Shown here in pieces: positions 24,752 to 34,930 of a stretch of 64,000 bases of DNA. This DNA is from Psychroflexus montanilacus. GTDB lineage: Bacteria > Bacteroidota > Bacteroidia > Flavobacteriales > Flavobacteriaceae. The notes below the pieces were generated by a model. The model had not been told where the DNA came from and did no database searches. It saw only the letters and a program-made list of their open reading frames with translations. Location of the stretch: assembly GCF_020164535.1 (NCBI RefSeq), contig NZ_JAIQZC010000001.1, positions 496,001 to 560,000 on the forward strand, in the 5' to 3' direction. Every line of letters begins with the position of its first letter. The stretch's first letter is position 1. The translations under genes and the position numbers were made by a program.

Positions 24752-27700
24752 TTATTCCACAATAATTTGATGAGTTTCAACTTTATTGTCATAATACACT
24801 TTTAATACATAGACGCCTTTATTTAACCCATTAGTGTCAATCATAGATTTATCATTATAAAATTTCACTGAGCGTACTTCTTTTCCATTTAAATCATAAA
24901 GGCCACCACTTAGAGAGGTATAAATTCCATTATTTTTAGATGTGTCTATCGCATTAACATTTAGTAAATCTCTAGAAGGATTAGGGTAAGCAACAAAGTT
25001 ATATTCTTCTTCTCCAGCAGGTCTTGGTATATGTCCGCCACTACCACCATGACTAACGCTTAATATTCTGGCACCTCCAATCCCACAACTATTTCTGCCC
25101 ATCACTTGAACATTTCCACTAGTACCAGCATAACCCGTAAAGACTTGAATAGATGAAGATGAACTTGCTCCCGACAATTTTTGCCAGTTTTGTCCAAAGA
25201 GATTAAAAACGGGAACGGACTCATAAGGAAATGGAAGCCACCATTCATAAGAAGTAGCCCCAGTGGATCCTCCACTTTGATAGTTTACCAAAGCACCAGT
25301 ATTTACTGAGGTAGGACCTTCTATTGGATTAGGCATTGCAGGCTTTCCCGTCCAAATTATGAGCGGATTTGATAACACATCACCACATTCATCTGACATC
25401 ATATTGGCTGTTACAGTAACTTGTCCAGAATAACCCCCAGTTAAAGTTAAAACAGCTATATTAGTTCCCTGACCAGAAGTTACAGAGACACCACTATTGG
25501 AAGGTGACACAGTCCATTCCACTGAATCTGCTCCTTCTGGAACACTGAAAGTGGCTGAAGTACAAAGTAGTGATGGTGCAGTTATATTAACTCCTGTACA
25601 TCCAAAGCCACAATTCTCTAAAACAGGATAATCTGCCGGGGATTGAGCTTCTAGCTCATCTGCTAACCAATTTCCGTTTCTTACCTGAAACGAAATATGT
25701 TTATTGTTTGAGTTATCATAATTATTCGGATTATTAGGATCTGTATTATCGTTATCTCTATTGTTAGGTAAATAATCAACAACAAAGGAATCAAAATTGC
25801 TAACCAGATTATTGTCTTGGATCATTCCTCCAGAAGTAGTTTTTAGATAATCTATGGGGTCAGGATTATTTCCATTTGTCTTTACAATGTCTAAAGCACT
25901 TACCGTAGGTATAAAACCATATTGGCGATGGATAATTTCTATGGGTGGTACTTGACTAGGTAAATCTATTGCAAAATCAAAATCGCATTCTAGTTGACCA
26001 TTAACATTGAAACATTTATAAGGGTTTACATCAAAATAACCTCCTGCATAAGAATCATAGGGTAATGCTGATGAAGGAGAATCAAATGACCTATTAGTTA
26101 AGTCATATTCTATTTTTGGACCTATCCATAACACTCTTTTTTCATACCTAATACGTCCTCTATAAATTTGACCTTGTGTGCCTTGCAATGGCGTTGCGTA
26201 AAAATCAAAATTATACCGCCACTTTGAACTGCCCGGTATAGCACCTACAATAGCTAGACCAAAATCGAGTGGTCGTGTAACATTTAAGAGAGGGACACCT
26301 ATCATGTTGAGTAAATCTCCAAAGAAGTCTGGGTTATCTACATCGTCAATTTTAAAAAGTAAGTCGCCTGGGTTAAAGCCATGGTCTTCTGCACACTCAT
26401 TACCGTTACTGATGGCTACATTTCGGCTTGCGAGAGGATAACCTACATTGTTTAATTTGGTTTGCCAAACGTCGTAATAATCTTGTGTTTGGGTATGATT
26501 CCAAGTTTCTAAAGACCAGTAATTTAATTCCCTTGCGGCAGGTGTGTCTTGTATGCCTAAGCCAGCTAAAGGAGTGCTATAAGGATCTACAGAAGTGTTA
26601 GCACCAAGTAAATTGATAAAATCACTCACGCCTTCTGCAAGATTAAAGGCTATGGGTAAAAGCACTTCTCCTGTTGCAAAAGCTAAGGGCGTTTGCACGT
26701 ATTGTAATTTAACATGTCTGGTAAAATGCTGAATGCTCAATGGTGTATTTGCCCCTTGCATAGGGCTGTCGTGGGCAATGAACAGACGTACATCGTGCGG
26801 TGATGTGTCTTCTGGGTTAGCTGGATTAAAGTTAGGGTCGTCTTGCTCCCATTTGGCTAAGGTATAACGGCTGATTACCCCACCCATACTTTGACCAAGG
26901 ATAACATTGGGTTCTAGACCTGTTTTTTCGTTATTTACCCATTCTATCACTTGTTTAAGGATACGACTGTTGTCTTCCATTGAGGCTGTCCCTTTTATCC
27001 AATCGACGTAGATGATGTCGTATTGTTGAGTTTCTCCAATTAATAATTCCTCTAAATTAGCTCCTGCAAAACCCAACTCATTACGAAAACTACTAAAACT
27101 TGTATCCCCATCCTCATCGGCTGGGTCGGTGATATGTCCAGAATCAAAGCCTTCTACAATAATTAGTGGTCTGGTAATTTGGCTACTTGTCATTCTGCGT
27201 ATGCTTAAATCTGCCCCTATATAACTACTGGTAAAAGGGAGACCCTCATCTATACGTACTTTTTGTTGGGAATTAGAAGACCTTGATATAGTATGACTCA
27301 CAAGGGTATTTGGGTTATTAATTTTGAATTTAGTTTTTGAAATCAATTCTTCTCCATTGGTCAAAATGATCCGAATTGTAAATTCTTGAGGTTTCTTTGC
27401 GCTAAAGTTTACAGTAATGTACTGGTCTAAGTTAATGAGCTTCCAGCCTTGGCCATTATCAAAATTGATTTCTATAGTGGCTATTTGACTAGAAATATTA
27501 CTCAAGAATAAATTGCTTGGCATTATAAAATTTAAAGTATTACTACTGGATTGGTTGGTAGATGGTGCTACCGCCATAGTACGCTTGGTTTTATAAGGGT
27601 TTTGCCATACACCATTGATAAATTTATCGTAGTAGCGGTTATTGATGACCCTAATTCTATTCTGGCTCAAGGCAAGGGTGTCCAGGTGTTGGTATTCAAA

Positions 27701-28075
27701 AAGTAAGCCTGAAAGCACTATGTTATTCTTTTCCATCAGGTTTTTTTGATAGACATGTTGTGCTATATCGTATGCAAATTTTTGATACTGTGGGGTGTGG
27801 GTGGTGTCTGTACTGGTTTTTGCCATATACAGAGTTTTGTAGATGTTACCCACCACATTCAAATCTACATAGTTGGTGTCTCGTGCTACACCGTCATAAG
27901 CAGTAATATCCGTAAACTCCATAGCATAATCTAATAAATGGCCAGAGCTGACTTTAGATTTGTCTAAATATTGAAAGATGTTGTTGATTTCAGTTTTCCA
28001 GTCGGTATCAATTTCTAATTGAGCAAAGATTAAACTAGGAAATAACATTAAGGTAAGTAGGTAAAGTTTTTTCAT
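24752..28075 (-). CDS. Secreted lipase-like alpha/beta hydrolase with T9SS sorting domain
   Basis: This 1107-residue protein has a signal peptide (1-19). An N-terminal domain of about 160 residues of unknown role is shared with a truncated copy at 28690. An alpha/beta-hydrolase domain has the nucleophile elbow G-Q-S-M-G-G, with Ser396, and E-G-F-D-S-G-H before it. A PKD/Ig-like region with paired cysteines lies at about 830-900. The last 80 residues form a type A T9SS sorting domain (V-A-Y-P-N-P-S-R-D near residue 1028, then G-V-Y-V-L-K-V). It is exported and anchored or released by the type IX system and would hydrolyse esters outside the cell. It is cargo within the conjugative element, last in a four-gene minus-strand run. 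Confidence 0.85.
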   Translation of the reverse strand: MKKLYLLTLMLFPSLIFAQLEIDTDWKTEINNIFQYLDKSKVSSGHLLDYAMEFTDITAYDGVARDTNYVDLNVVGNIYKTLYMAKTSTDTTHTPQYQKFAYDIAQHVYQKNLMEKNNIVLSGLLFEYQHLDTLALSQNRIRVINNRYYDKFINGVWQNPYKTKRTMAVAPSTNQSSSNTLNFIMPSNLFLSNISSQIATIEINFDNGQGWKLINLDQYITVNFSAKKPQEFTIRIILTNGEELISKTKFKINNPNTLVSHTISRSSNSQQKVRIDEGLPFTSSYIGADLSIRRMTSSQITRPLIIVEGFDSGHITDPADEDGDTSFSSFRNELGFAGANLEELLIGETQQYDIIYVDWIKGTASMEDNSRILKQVIEWVNNEKTGLEPNVILGQSMGGVISRYTLAKWEQDDPNFNPANPEDTSPHDVRLFIAHDSPMQGANTPLSIQHFTRHVKLQYVQTPLAFATGEVLLPIAFNLAEGVSDFINLLGANTSVDPYSTPLAGLGIQDTPAARELNYWSLETWNHTQTQDYYDVWQTKLNNVGYPLASRNVAISNGNECAEDHGFNPGDLLFKIDDVDNPDFFGDLLNMIGVPLLNVTRPLDFGLAIVGAIPGSSKWRYNFDFYATPLQGTQGQIYRGRIRYEKRVLWIGPKIEYDLTNRSFDSPSSALPYDSYAGGYFDVNPYKCFNVNGQLECDFDFAIDLPSQVPPIEIIHRQYGFIPTVSALDIVKTNGNNPDPIDYLKTTSGGMIQDNNLVSNFDSFVVDYLPNNRDNDNTDPNNPNNYDNSNNKHISFQVRNGNWLADELEAQSPADYPVLENCGFGCTGVNITAPSLLCTSATFSVPEGADSVEWTVSPSNSGVSVTSGQGTNIAVLTLTGGYSGQVTVTANMMSDECGDVLSNPLIIWTGKPAMPNPIEGPTSVNTGALVNYQSGGSTGATSYEWWLPFPYESVPVFNLFGQNWQKLSGASSSSSIQVFTGYAGTSGNVQVMGRNSCGIGGARILSVSHGGSGGHIPRPAGEEEYNFVAYPNPSRDLLNVNAIDTSKNNGIYTSLSGGLYDLNGKEVRSVKFYNDKSMIDTNGLNKGVYVLKVYYDNKVETHQIIVE

Positions 28076-28100
28076 GGTTATATGATTTTATCTTGATTAA

Positions 28101-28634
28101 TTATTGCGCATAGAAACTATCAAAACGCCCATCGGTAATATTATAAATTACACCATTTTCTTGATTAAGAATTGAAAATTCGAAGACACCAGAAATAATA
28201 TTATTATTTATATCGAAATTTGTAATTTCTAAAAAACCGTTATTTTGTTCATCTGTGCGATTTAAAAATTCTTCATTACTATTAAATATCACCTTTCCGT
28301 AAATTTTACCTTCACCACTTTCAGCTAATTGATTTATGCCCATTTGTATTTCTTTTTGATTGGATTCAATTGAAACTAATTCCGGGAAGCCATCTCCTCT
28401 GGCAAAGCCAACTGCAAAATAATATTCACCATCAATAAGTTGATATTGACACTGAACACCACCAAAAGCATAAAAAGGTTCACCATTTACCAAACACCCA
28501 AAAGTTCCAGCACCGGTTTGGGTGGCTTCGGGTAGGCAGTCTATGCCTTGGCAGTTGGGTGAGTCGTCGTCGTTGTCGCAGGAACAAATAAAGAGAAGAG
28601 AAGAAAGTAAAAAGAGTATAGATATGTTTTTCAT
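28101..28634 (-). CDS. Small lipoprotein B (DUF6252-like)
   Basis: This 177-residue lipoprotein has the signal ending F-I-C-S-C-D near residues 16-20 and then a run of aspartates. It has four cysteines in N-C-Q-G-I-D-C-L-P and F-G-C-L-V-N-G-E-P-F, a pattern I associate with DUF6252-type Flavobacteriaceae lipoproteins. It lies 26 bases upstream of the lipase gene and is co-transcribed with it. The gene at 29201 is a clear paralogue with the same start and cysteine pattern. A surface partner or immunity-type role for the hydrolase is possible but unproven. Confidence 0.7.
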   Translation of the reverse strand: MKNISILFLLSSLLFICSCDNDDDSPNCQGIDCLPEATQTGAGTFGCLVNGEPFYAFGGVQCQYQLIDGEYYFAVGFARGDGFPELVSIESNQKEIQMGINQLAESGEGKIYGKVIFNSNEEFLNRTDEQNNGFLEITNFDINNNIISGVFEFSILNQENGVIYNITDGRFDSFYAQ

Positions 28635-28689
28635 AACATTTTAGTTTTATGCTTTTTTTAAAAGTGAGAATTTTTATGTTATTATAAGA

Positions 28690-29178
28690 TTAAGTTTTAC
28701 AAGGATTTTGCCAATTACCATTGATATATCTATCATAATACTTGTTGTTGATTACGCTAATTTTATTTTGTGATAAGGCATTTTGATTCAACTTTTGGTA
28801 TTCATAAAGCAAACCTGTAAGTATATAGACACCACTACTATCTTGTGTGGCACTAAAGCGTTCTCTAGCCCAATTATAGGCGTACCTATCGAATAAAGGC
28901 GTATGCATTGTATCTGCTACCAATTTACTCATAAACAAGGTTTTATAAATATCACCAACAACATTGATGTTTACATCAGTAGTATCTGTAATTACACCAT
29001 TATAGGCGGTTACATCGGTAAATTCCATAGCGTAATCTAACAACATTCCAGATGATATCTTGCTTTTGTCAAGATCTTGAAAAATTGGATTAATTGAGTT
29101 TTTCCATTGATTGTCAACATTAATTTGAGAAAACAAAACACATGGCAGTAATAGAACTAGGTAAGTAAGATTTTTCAT
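28690..29178 (-). pseudogene. Truncated paralogue of the lipase N-terminal domain
   Basis: About 162 residues from the ATG at 29178 match the first 165 residues of the lipase at 24752-28075 throughout. Shared stretches are L-D-K-S-K, L-L-D-Y-A-M-E-F-T-D, and N-K-Y-Y-D-R-Y-I-N-G-N-W-Q-N-P against N-R-Y-Y-D-K-F-I-N-G-V-W-Q-N-P. It stops right where the parent continues toward its hydrolase domain. It keeps a signal peptide but has no catalytic part and no sorting domain. Either it is a broken duplicate or the N-terminal domain now works alone. Confidence 0.75.
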
Positions 29179-29200
29179 AATTAAATGTATTTGGTTAGAA

Positions 29201-29755
29201 TTATTGTGTAAATATTGCATCGAAACGACCTTCTGTTACTATGTATAAGGTCTGAGTCACCTCGTCGAATATTTCAAATTCAAAAGTGCCTGAAATAATG
29301 TTATTTTCATTATTAAAATAATTAATGTCACAAATTCCTGTTCTTTCCATATTCGTTTGAATATTTCTACCCTCTCCAGAAATAAAAAATGCAGCACCTC
29401 CATTACCTATTGAATAATCGGATATGATAAAATTTGGAGAGTTAGAAAAGTTAATAGCATTAGACCCTAAATCAAGTTCCACAAGTTTTTTACCTTCAAA
29501 ATTTGGAGATATGCTAAAAAAATACTCCCCATCTACCAATTGGTAAAAGCAGTTAAAGGCACCAGAATTGTCAACAAAAGGTTCACCATTTACCAAACAA
29601 CCAAAAGTACCTTCTCCTGTTGTGGTGGCTGGTGGTAGGCAATCAATGCCTTGGCAGTTGGTAGAGTCGTCGTCGCTATCGCAGGAAAGAAATAAGCTCC
29701 CTAGTCCAGCCAGGGCGGAGAATAAAAGTAATAGTGTATAAAGTTTCTTTTTCAT
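29201..29755 (-). CDS. Small lipoprotein B' (paralogue of 28101-28634)
   Basis: This protein of about 184 residues starts at the ATG at 29755, which gives M-K-K-K-L-Y-T-L-L-L-L-F-S-A-L-A-G and a lipobox ending F-L-S-C-D. An in-frame ATG 44 codons upstream gives no signal peptide and is rejected. The N-x-C-Q-G-I-D-C-L-P-P-A-T-T and T-F-G-C-L-V-N-G-E-P-F blocks match lipoprotein B closely, while the C-terminal half has diverged. It heads the run B', truncated lipase, B, lipase, which shows a tandem duplication. Confidence 0.7.
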   Translation of the reverse strand: MKKKLYTLLLLFSALAGLGSLFLSCDSDDDSTNCQGIDCLPPATTTGEGTFGCLVNGEPFVDNSGAFNCFYQLVDGEYFFSISPNFEGKKLVELDLGSNAINFSNSPNFIISDYSIGNGGAAFFISGEGRNIQTNMERTGICDINYFNNENNIISGTFEFEIFDEVTQTLYIVTEGRFDAIFTQ

Positions 29756-30534
29756 GACGTAGTGTTTTTTGATTATAATAAGATTGAACAACTTTAATGA
29801 TCTGTGAATTAATATTATAAATATAGATTTAATAATTCTTTCACAGTTACGGTTTGACCTTACTTTTACTACGGGAAAACCGTACATTTTTAAAGCATCG
29901 AAAAACTTTGTTTTCTATTTTGAGTAAGCTCATTTTACTTTTCTATGAACTTTAAAAAAGTAAGTGAATGATTTTATGGGTTGTATTTACGTTTAAGGGT
30001 TCCATTGATGTATTTGTGACAATACAAGTTGTAAACGATCCTTATTTTTTTAAAGTCAAGGTGTTTAATTGAATAAAATATTAATTCAAAAAGACAACTG
30101 TATCATAAATTGTTCAAAACCTATTAATATTCTGAATTAAAGTCTTGTAAAACTCAATCAATATTGATTTTAAAATTTTAATAATTTCTATTCCTAGTTC
30201 TTTCATATAAACCTGAATTTTAATTTTTCTTTAAAGAGAATAAATTTTAAAGCCTCTACCTATATTTAATCCTATCCTTACTAGAAAATGAATCATTTTT
30301 GATAGGTCACAACCAAAAAATTGACGTTTTCGAGCTCTTTTTTGATCTTCAAATTATCAATTCTGATCATTCCAACTCCAAAAAGCCATAGAATTTGATG
30401 CAAAATACCATCAAATAAATTCAATTAAGCTTAACTATTATTTTTTATTTAAAATATTGGTTTTCAATGTTTTATGTTCAAATATATGTAAATTTCAGAA
30501 GCTAAAAAACATCATAACTTTAAACTTTAACGCT
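29756..30534. other. AT-rich intergenic spacer before the tra operon
   Basis: About 780 bases of strongly AT-rich DNA without a credible gene separate the divergent cargo run and the tra operon. It must hold promoters for both. I see no repeat, hairpin or known element strong enough to name. Confidence 0.5.
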
Positions 30535-30822
30535 ATGAAAAATTCAGTTTATTTCTCAATTATTTTGTTGATGCTTTCCCCTGCTCTCTTTGCTCAAATT
30601 GGAGGAATTGAAAACTCAGTTCAAGATGTTTCCAATACGATTAGAAATGTGTTTCCTATTCTGCTAGGTATCATTTTTCTGGTAGGATTTCTATTTAATG
30701 CAGGACACTTTTTTGGAGAGAATGCGGATTTAAAGAAAGGGATAACCCGCGTACTTGTTTTTGTCCTCATTGCTGGAGCTGTTGTTGGCATTTTCACCTA
30801 CCTAGTAACAATAGTCGTCTAA
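30535..30822 (+). CDS. traE: TraE-like (DUF4134) conjugation membrane protein
   Basis: This 95-residue protein starts at the ATG at 30535, giving a signal peptide ending A-L-F-A-Q. Two membrane helices follow (V-F-P-I-L-L-G-I-I-F-L-V-G-F-L-F and V-L-V-F-V-L-I-A-G-A-V-V-G-I-F). A basic loop with G-E-N-A-D-L-K-K-G-I lies between them. This is the VirB2-like TraE of Bacteroidota conjugative elements, the probable pilin or inner-membrane subunit. A longer upstream start is rejected. It heads a tightly packed operon. Confidence 0.9.
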   Translation: MKNSVYFSIILLMLSPALFAQIGGIENSVQDVSNTIRNVFPILLGIIFLVGFLFNAGHFFGENADLKKGITRVLVFVLIAGAVVGIFTYLVTIVV

Positions 30823-31100
30823 TGAAGAAATATAAAGTATATAAAAACATCAGAAAAAAAGCAGTCATTTTTGGTTTGCCTTTATCCCTATTTGCTTTAA
30901 TGATGATTTCCATCATTGCATCCTTACTGATAATCATCTTCTCATTTAGTTTAGGCATCCTAAGCGGTGTCCTGCTTATGAACACTACTTTATATGTTGT
31001 ATTAACTAAAATAGCTCACAAACCTCAGCTATTACATCTAGGAAAGGCTTTTCCAAAAACAATAAGCAACAAAAGAAACTCCAACTTAAGTTATGAATAA
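30822..31100 (+). CDS. traF: TraF-like (DUF4133) conjugation membrane protein
   Basis: This 92-residue protein begins with the family signature Y-K-V-Y-K-N-I-R-K-K-A-V-I-F-G-L. It has two membrane helices at about 18-36 and 38-60. It matches the TraF/DUF4133 family, comparable to VirB3, an inner-membrane part of the type IV apparatus. It overlaps traE by one base and traG by eight bases. Confidence 0.9.
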   Translation: MKKYKVYKNIRKKAVIFGLPLSLFALMMISIIASLLIIIFSFSLGILSGVLLMNTTLYVVLTKIAHKPQLLHLGKAFPKTISNKRNSNLSYE

Positions 31101-33495
31101 GATTAATTTATCAGCAGCTCACCCAATAATTGACATCCAGGACAATATTGTCTTTGCCAACAATGGTAATATAGTACTCTGCTATAAAGGACATCTTCCG
31201 GAAGTGTATTCTCTATCTGAAAAAGACTTCGAGGATATTCACGGATCCTGGTTTCAAGCCTTTAAATCTTTACCGGTTAGAACGGTTATCCATAAACAAG
31301 ATGTTTATCAAAAAACATCCTTTTCGTCGGATCAACTTCCGCATCAGACTTTTTTAGAGAAAGCTACACGAGACTACTTTAGAGGAAGAGACTATATCGA
31401 TCATCAGTGTTATTTGTTTTTCATAGTCACAAAAAACAAAACGCTCAATAACCCTAAATATGTCAACCCCCTTTGCAAAGTCTCAAATAATCAAGTTATA
31501 GAGCTAGAAAGCAACTTGAAGAGTTTTATCAATTCTGTCAATGACTCCATTTCATTTATCAACAACAGTCGAAAATTAAATTTTACCGCTCTTAAAGAGG
31601 AGCAGATTCTAGAATTGACAAACACCTATTTTAATGGTTTCAATGAAGGTTTTGACACTGACATTATACTTGATAATAACCACGTGACTATAGGAGAAAA
31701 TTATTTTGATGCCCTGGCGATCAACAGCGAACTGTGCTTTGGCGAAAGTGTACAAAGTAGCAAGCCTAATGAAAAATTCACCTCAGATGATTTTATATTT
31801 CATCAAGGCTATGTTGATGGCTTAGGGCTTACGCTTAATGAGAACCATATTGTGAATCAAATACTATACTTGGACGATAAGCATAAGTGGCGCAAGCTGC
31901 TTGACAAAAAAGTAGAAGAGCTGCATAAAAGCTCCAATTTTGGATCACATAATAAAATAGTTCTTGAAAAGATTCAACACATTTTGGATCAAATCAATGC
32001 AGATGATAATGCCCGAATTATAAGAGGACATTTCAACATCATTTTCTGGGATAAAAGCCCTGAGGATCTCAATCGAATAAGTTCAAAAATTAAAACAGAA
32101 TTCAAAGACTTGGACATTATCCCCTATTACCCCAGAGGCAAAGAAAGAAAAAATTACATCCTGAACAGTTACTTCTGTTTTTCATCTAATTTTTCTAATG
32201 ATGATGTATACGTAACAGATTTAAAGCATGCTCTATGTCTGTATATCAATAATAGCAATTATAGATCTGATAAAACAGGAATCATCTTCAATGACAGAGA
32301 ATACAACATTCCTGTCTTAAAAGACGTCTGGGATGAGCATAAAAAAAGAATCAAGGCCAGGAATTTTGCCATTTTCGCGCCAACAGGTGAAGGGAAATCC
32401 TTTTTAGCCAATAATATCCTTCGGCAGTATTTCGAGAGTGGAGTGCGTCTGGTTATTATTGATTTAGGGGGATCTTATACCAAATTTGCTAAATTATATC
32501 CTGAGCAGTACACTGTGCTTCGCTACGAAAGCGGAAAAAATCTGGGGATCAATCCGTTCTACATCAATGAAGCAAAGGATCTCACTCCGGAGCGTTTAGA
32601 GGAATTATCCGTTTTCCTCTTTGAACTGTTTGCTTCTGATTTAAAAGTAACCAAAGCAGAATCGGTTTCGATCAAAAAGATTTTACGTCATTATTACGAA
32701 AATACGGCGGACAATCACTCCTTAGACGGGTTTTATCGATTTATAGATCAACACAGGAAAGACCTTCTAAGTAGGCTCAACATCCATCCAGATTATTTCA
32801 ATATCACCAGCTTTTTACACGTCATGTCAGAGTACGTGGGAGATGGCATATATAGTTTTTTGTTTGAAGTCAGCGAAGATCAAACCTATAAAATAGAAGA
32901 TAAGCGATTAATTGTTTTTGAGTTGGACGAAGTCAAAGACAACAAAGAGATATTATCCGTGATGCTTAAGCTTATCAAGACAGCCATACAAAGGACCATA
33001 TGGAAAAATAGAGCTGAAAAAGGCATTATTTTATTTGATGAATTTGCCAAACAGCTCAAATTTGAAAACGTATTAGAAAGCGTTGAATTTTACTACCAAG
33101 CCATACGAAAGCAAAATGGAGCCATAGGCATCATTCTACAGTCCATCAATCAACTTCCTAACAATTCTACTTCATCGAGCATACTTGAAAACACACAAGT
33201 CATTTATAGTCTGAACAATGAAAAAGGCTATGAAGAATTAGTCAAACGACTTCATTTAACCAGTCACGATTTGAACCAATTGAAATCGATAAAAAACCAG
33301 CTTTCTGGGAAAAGAAAGTATACGGAAATGTTCATCAAAATCGGTAAAGAAAGCAATGTATTTCGTCTTGAAGTCCCCAAAGAGGTATATGCTGCATACT
33401 TAACCGATGGACAAGAAAACGAAGAAATCATGAAGCTTTACGAAAAGACAAATGATATGGAGCAAGCCATAAAAGTATTCACTTCTAAACTATAA
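31093..33495 (+). CDS. traG: TraG-type VirB4-like conjugation ATPase
   Basis: This 800-residue protein has Walker A A-P-T-G-E-G-K-S, with Lys435, and Walker B I-I-L-F-D-E-F-A-K-Q near 655-664. A G-G-S-Y-x-K segment follows Walker A, as in TraG/TraC/VirB4 proteins. The N-terminal 350 residues are the usual TraG N-terminal domain. It drives pilus or substrate assembly at the inner membrane in the conjugation machine. The length is normal and the frame intact. Confidence 0.95.
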   Translation: MNKINLSAAHPIIDIQDNIVFANNGNIVLCYKGHLPEVYSLSEKDFEDIHGSWFQAFKSLPVRTVIHKQDVYQKTSFSSDQLPHQTFLEKATRDYFRGRDYIDHQCYLFFIVTKNKTLNNPKYVNPLCKVSNNQVIELESNLKSFINSVNDSISFINNSRKLNFTALKEEQILELTNTYFNGFNEGFDTDIILDNNHVTIGENYFDALAINSELCFGESVQSSKPNEKFTSDDFIFHQGYVDGLGLTLNENHIVNQILYLDDKHKWRKLLDKKVEELHKSSNFGSHNKIVLEKIQHILDQINADDNARIIRGHFNIIFWDKSPEDLNRISSKIKTEFKDLDIIPYYPRGKERKNYILNSYFCFSSNFSNDDVYVTDLKHALCLYINNSNYRSDKTGIIFNDREYNIPVLKDVWDEHKKRIKARNFAIFAPTGEGKSFLANNILRQYFESGVRLVIIDLGGSYTKFAKLYPEQYTVLRYESGKNLGINPFYINEAKDLTPERLEELSVFLFELFASDLKVTKAESVSIKKILRHYYENTADNHSLDGFYRFIDQHRKDLLSRLNIHPDYFNITSFLHVMSEYVGDGIYSFLFEVSEDQTYKIEDKRLIVFELDEVKDNKEILSVMLKLIKTAIQRTIWKNRAEKGIILFDEFAKQLKFENVLESVEFYYQAIRKQNGAIGIILQSINQLPNNSTSSSILENTQVIYSLNNEKGYEELVKRLHLTSHDLNQLKSIKNQLSGKRKYTEMFIKIGKESNVFRLEVPKEVYAAYLTDGQENEEIMKLYEKTNDMEQAIKVFTSKL

Positions 33496-33499
33496 TCTC

Positions 33500-34075
33500 A
33501 TGAAATCAAAACTCCTAATTATCGCCATCGCCTTCTTTTTTTTAATGCCAGAAAAAGGAGCCGCTCAAGGAATGCCCGTCTATGATAACACCAACTTTGT
33601 CAGTTTAGTAAAGTCGCTAGTAGAATCTGCCAAGCAAACGACACAACTCGTTAAAACAGTCAAATTTTTAAAGCAACAAAAAGAAAACTTGGAGAAAGTC
33701 AATACGGTAGTCAGACAATTAAGAGCTGTAAGAGAAATTGGACAAAACAATCAGCGTCTCATAAATGTGATGCAAGGCGATCTGCAAGACATCTTAAGTT
33801 CACCGTACATCAAGCCCGAAGAAATCAATAGGGTCACAAATTCATTCAACAGCATCATAGACAATTCTCTGGAGACTATGGATTTTATAGATCAAGTATT
33901 GTCTAGTGATTTCTTAAAAATGAGTGATGCAGAACGGGCACGAGTCTTAAAACAAAAAGAATTAGAGTCTGTCGAAATGGTGTCGAACATCACCTTAAAA
34001 ACGAAACGTTACCGAGATATTATTTCCTTTCGGAAAATGCAGGATAAAATCAATAACAGAGAAACCGCCTATTAA
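33500..34075 (+). CDS. traI: TraI-like (DUF4141) conjugation protein
   Basis: This 191-residue protein has a signal peptide (1-22, ending A-A-A-Q-G) and a long helical, coiled-coil-prone body. Positionally and by pattern it matches the TraI/DUF4141 protein of Bacteroidota elements, a VirB5-like periplasmic factor. It starts 4 bases after traG and ends 1 base before traJ. Confidence 0.8.
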   Translation: MKSKLLIIAIAFFFLMPEKGAAQGMPVYDNTNFVSLVKSLVESAKQTTQLVKTVKFLKQQKENLEKVNTVVRQLRAVREIGQNNQRLINVMQGDLQDILSSPYIKPEEINRVTNSFNSIIDNSLETMDFIDQVLSSDFLKMSDAERARVLKQKELESVEMVSNITLKTKRYRDIISFRKMQDKINNRETAY

Positions 34076-34076
34076 A

Positions 34077-34919
34077 ATGACTGCTGCAATATTTTTAGGG
34101 ATTGGTTTAGAATATGTTGATGCTGTTTTTCAGACCATTAAAGACAGTGATTTCTCACAATACACGATTGGAGGAATGAAAGCCCTTGCTGTTCTCTTTT
34201 TCCTCATCAATATTCTTAAAAAATACAATGAAGGTGTCACTGAAAAAGAAGGGTATACTTGGGGTTTAAGCCCAACAGAACTGGTTAAAAACTTTGCTGT
34301 TGTGATTTTAGTTATTTTCTCCACGCAGGTGCTGGGATTTTTCGATAGCATCCTTGTATCCATTGAAGCCCAATTTCGGGATACTGCTCCAGCATTGCTC
34401 CCACTCCAGATGCAGGAGATTCCAATTGAAGAAGATGTCAACTTGATAGATGCCGCCAAAAACGCGATGACACTATTATATGAAGCTCTAGTCACTCCTT
34501 TATACGGGTTTAAAATAGTAGCATTTGTAGGAGGCATCTTGTTATGGATTCTTGATTTATTCATTTACCCTCTTTTTTTAGCAGAACGCTTTTTTCTTTT
34601 AGGCATCATGCAAACCTTTTTTCCGCTGGTACTCAGCCTGGCTGTATTTGAAAAATTCAGATCCTTGGGCTATACCTTTTTTAAGTTATATGCAGCGGTT
34701 TACATGTTAGTGCCCGCCTTTTTCCTGGTCAATGTATTTGTCAATGCACTCTATACTGAGATCAATACAAATTTTTGGTCAAATCTATTCGGAACTGATG
34801 TCGGGCAAGGTTTTTTTGCTCCTGTAGTTCAATTAGGTTCGGTAGGCTTTATTGTTTTTCTAAAGTTCAAACTCTACCTAAGAGCTACTTCATTCACCCT
34901 TAGGCTATTCACCAATTAA
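34077..34919 (+). CDS. traJ: TraJ-like polytopic conjugation protein
   Basis: This 280-residue protein has about six membrane helices, including L-A-V-L-F-F-L-I-N-I-L and the central F-V-G-G-I-L-L-W-I-L-D-L-F-I-Y-P-L-F. It corresponds to TraJ, the VirB6-like inner-membrane channel subunit. It is in the tra operon between traI and traK. Confidence 0.85.
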   Translation: MTAAIFLGIGLEYVDAVFQTIKDSDFSQYTIGGMKALAVLFFLINILKKYNEGVTEKEGYTWGLSPTELVKNFAVVILVIFSTQVLGFFDSILVSIEAQFRDTAPALLPLQMQEIPIEEDVNLIDAAKNAMTLLYEALVTPLYGFKIVAFVGGILLWILDLFIYPLFLAERFFLLGIMQTFFPLVLSLAVFEKFRSLGYTFFKLYAAVYMLVPAFFLVNVFVNALYTEINTNFWSNLFGTDVGQGFFAPVVQLGSVGFIVFLKFKLYLRATSFTLRLFTN

Positions 34920-34930
34920 TCCTATCAAGC

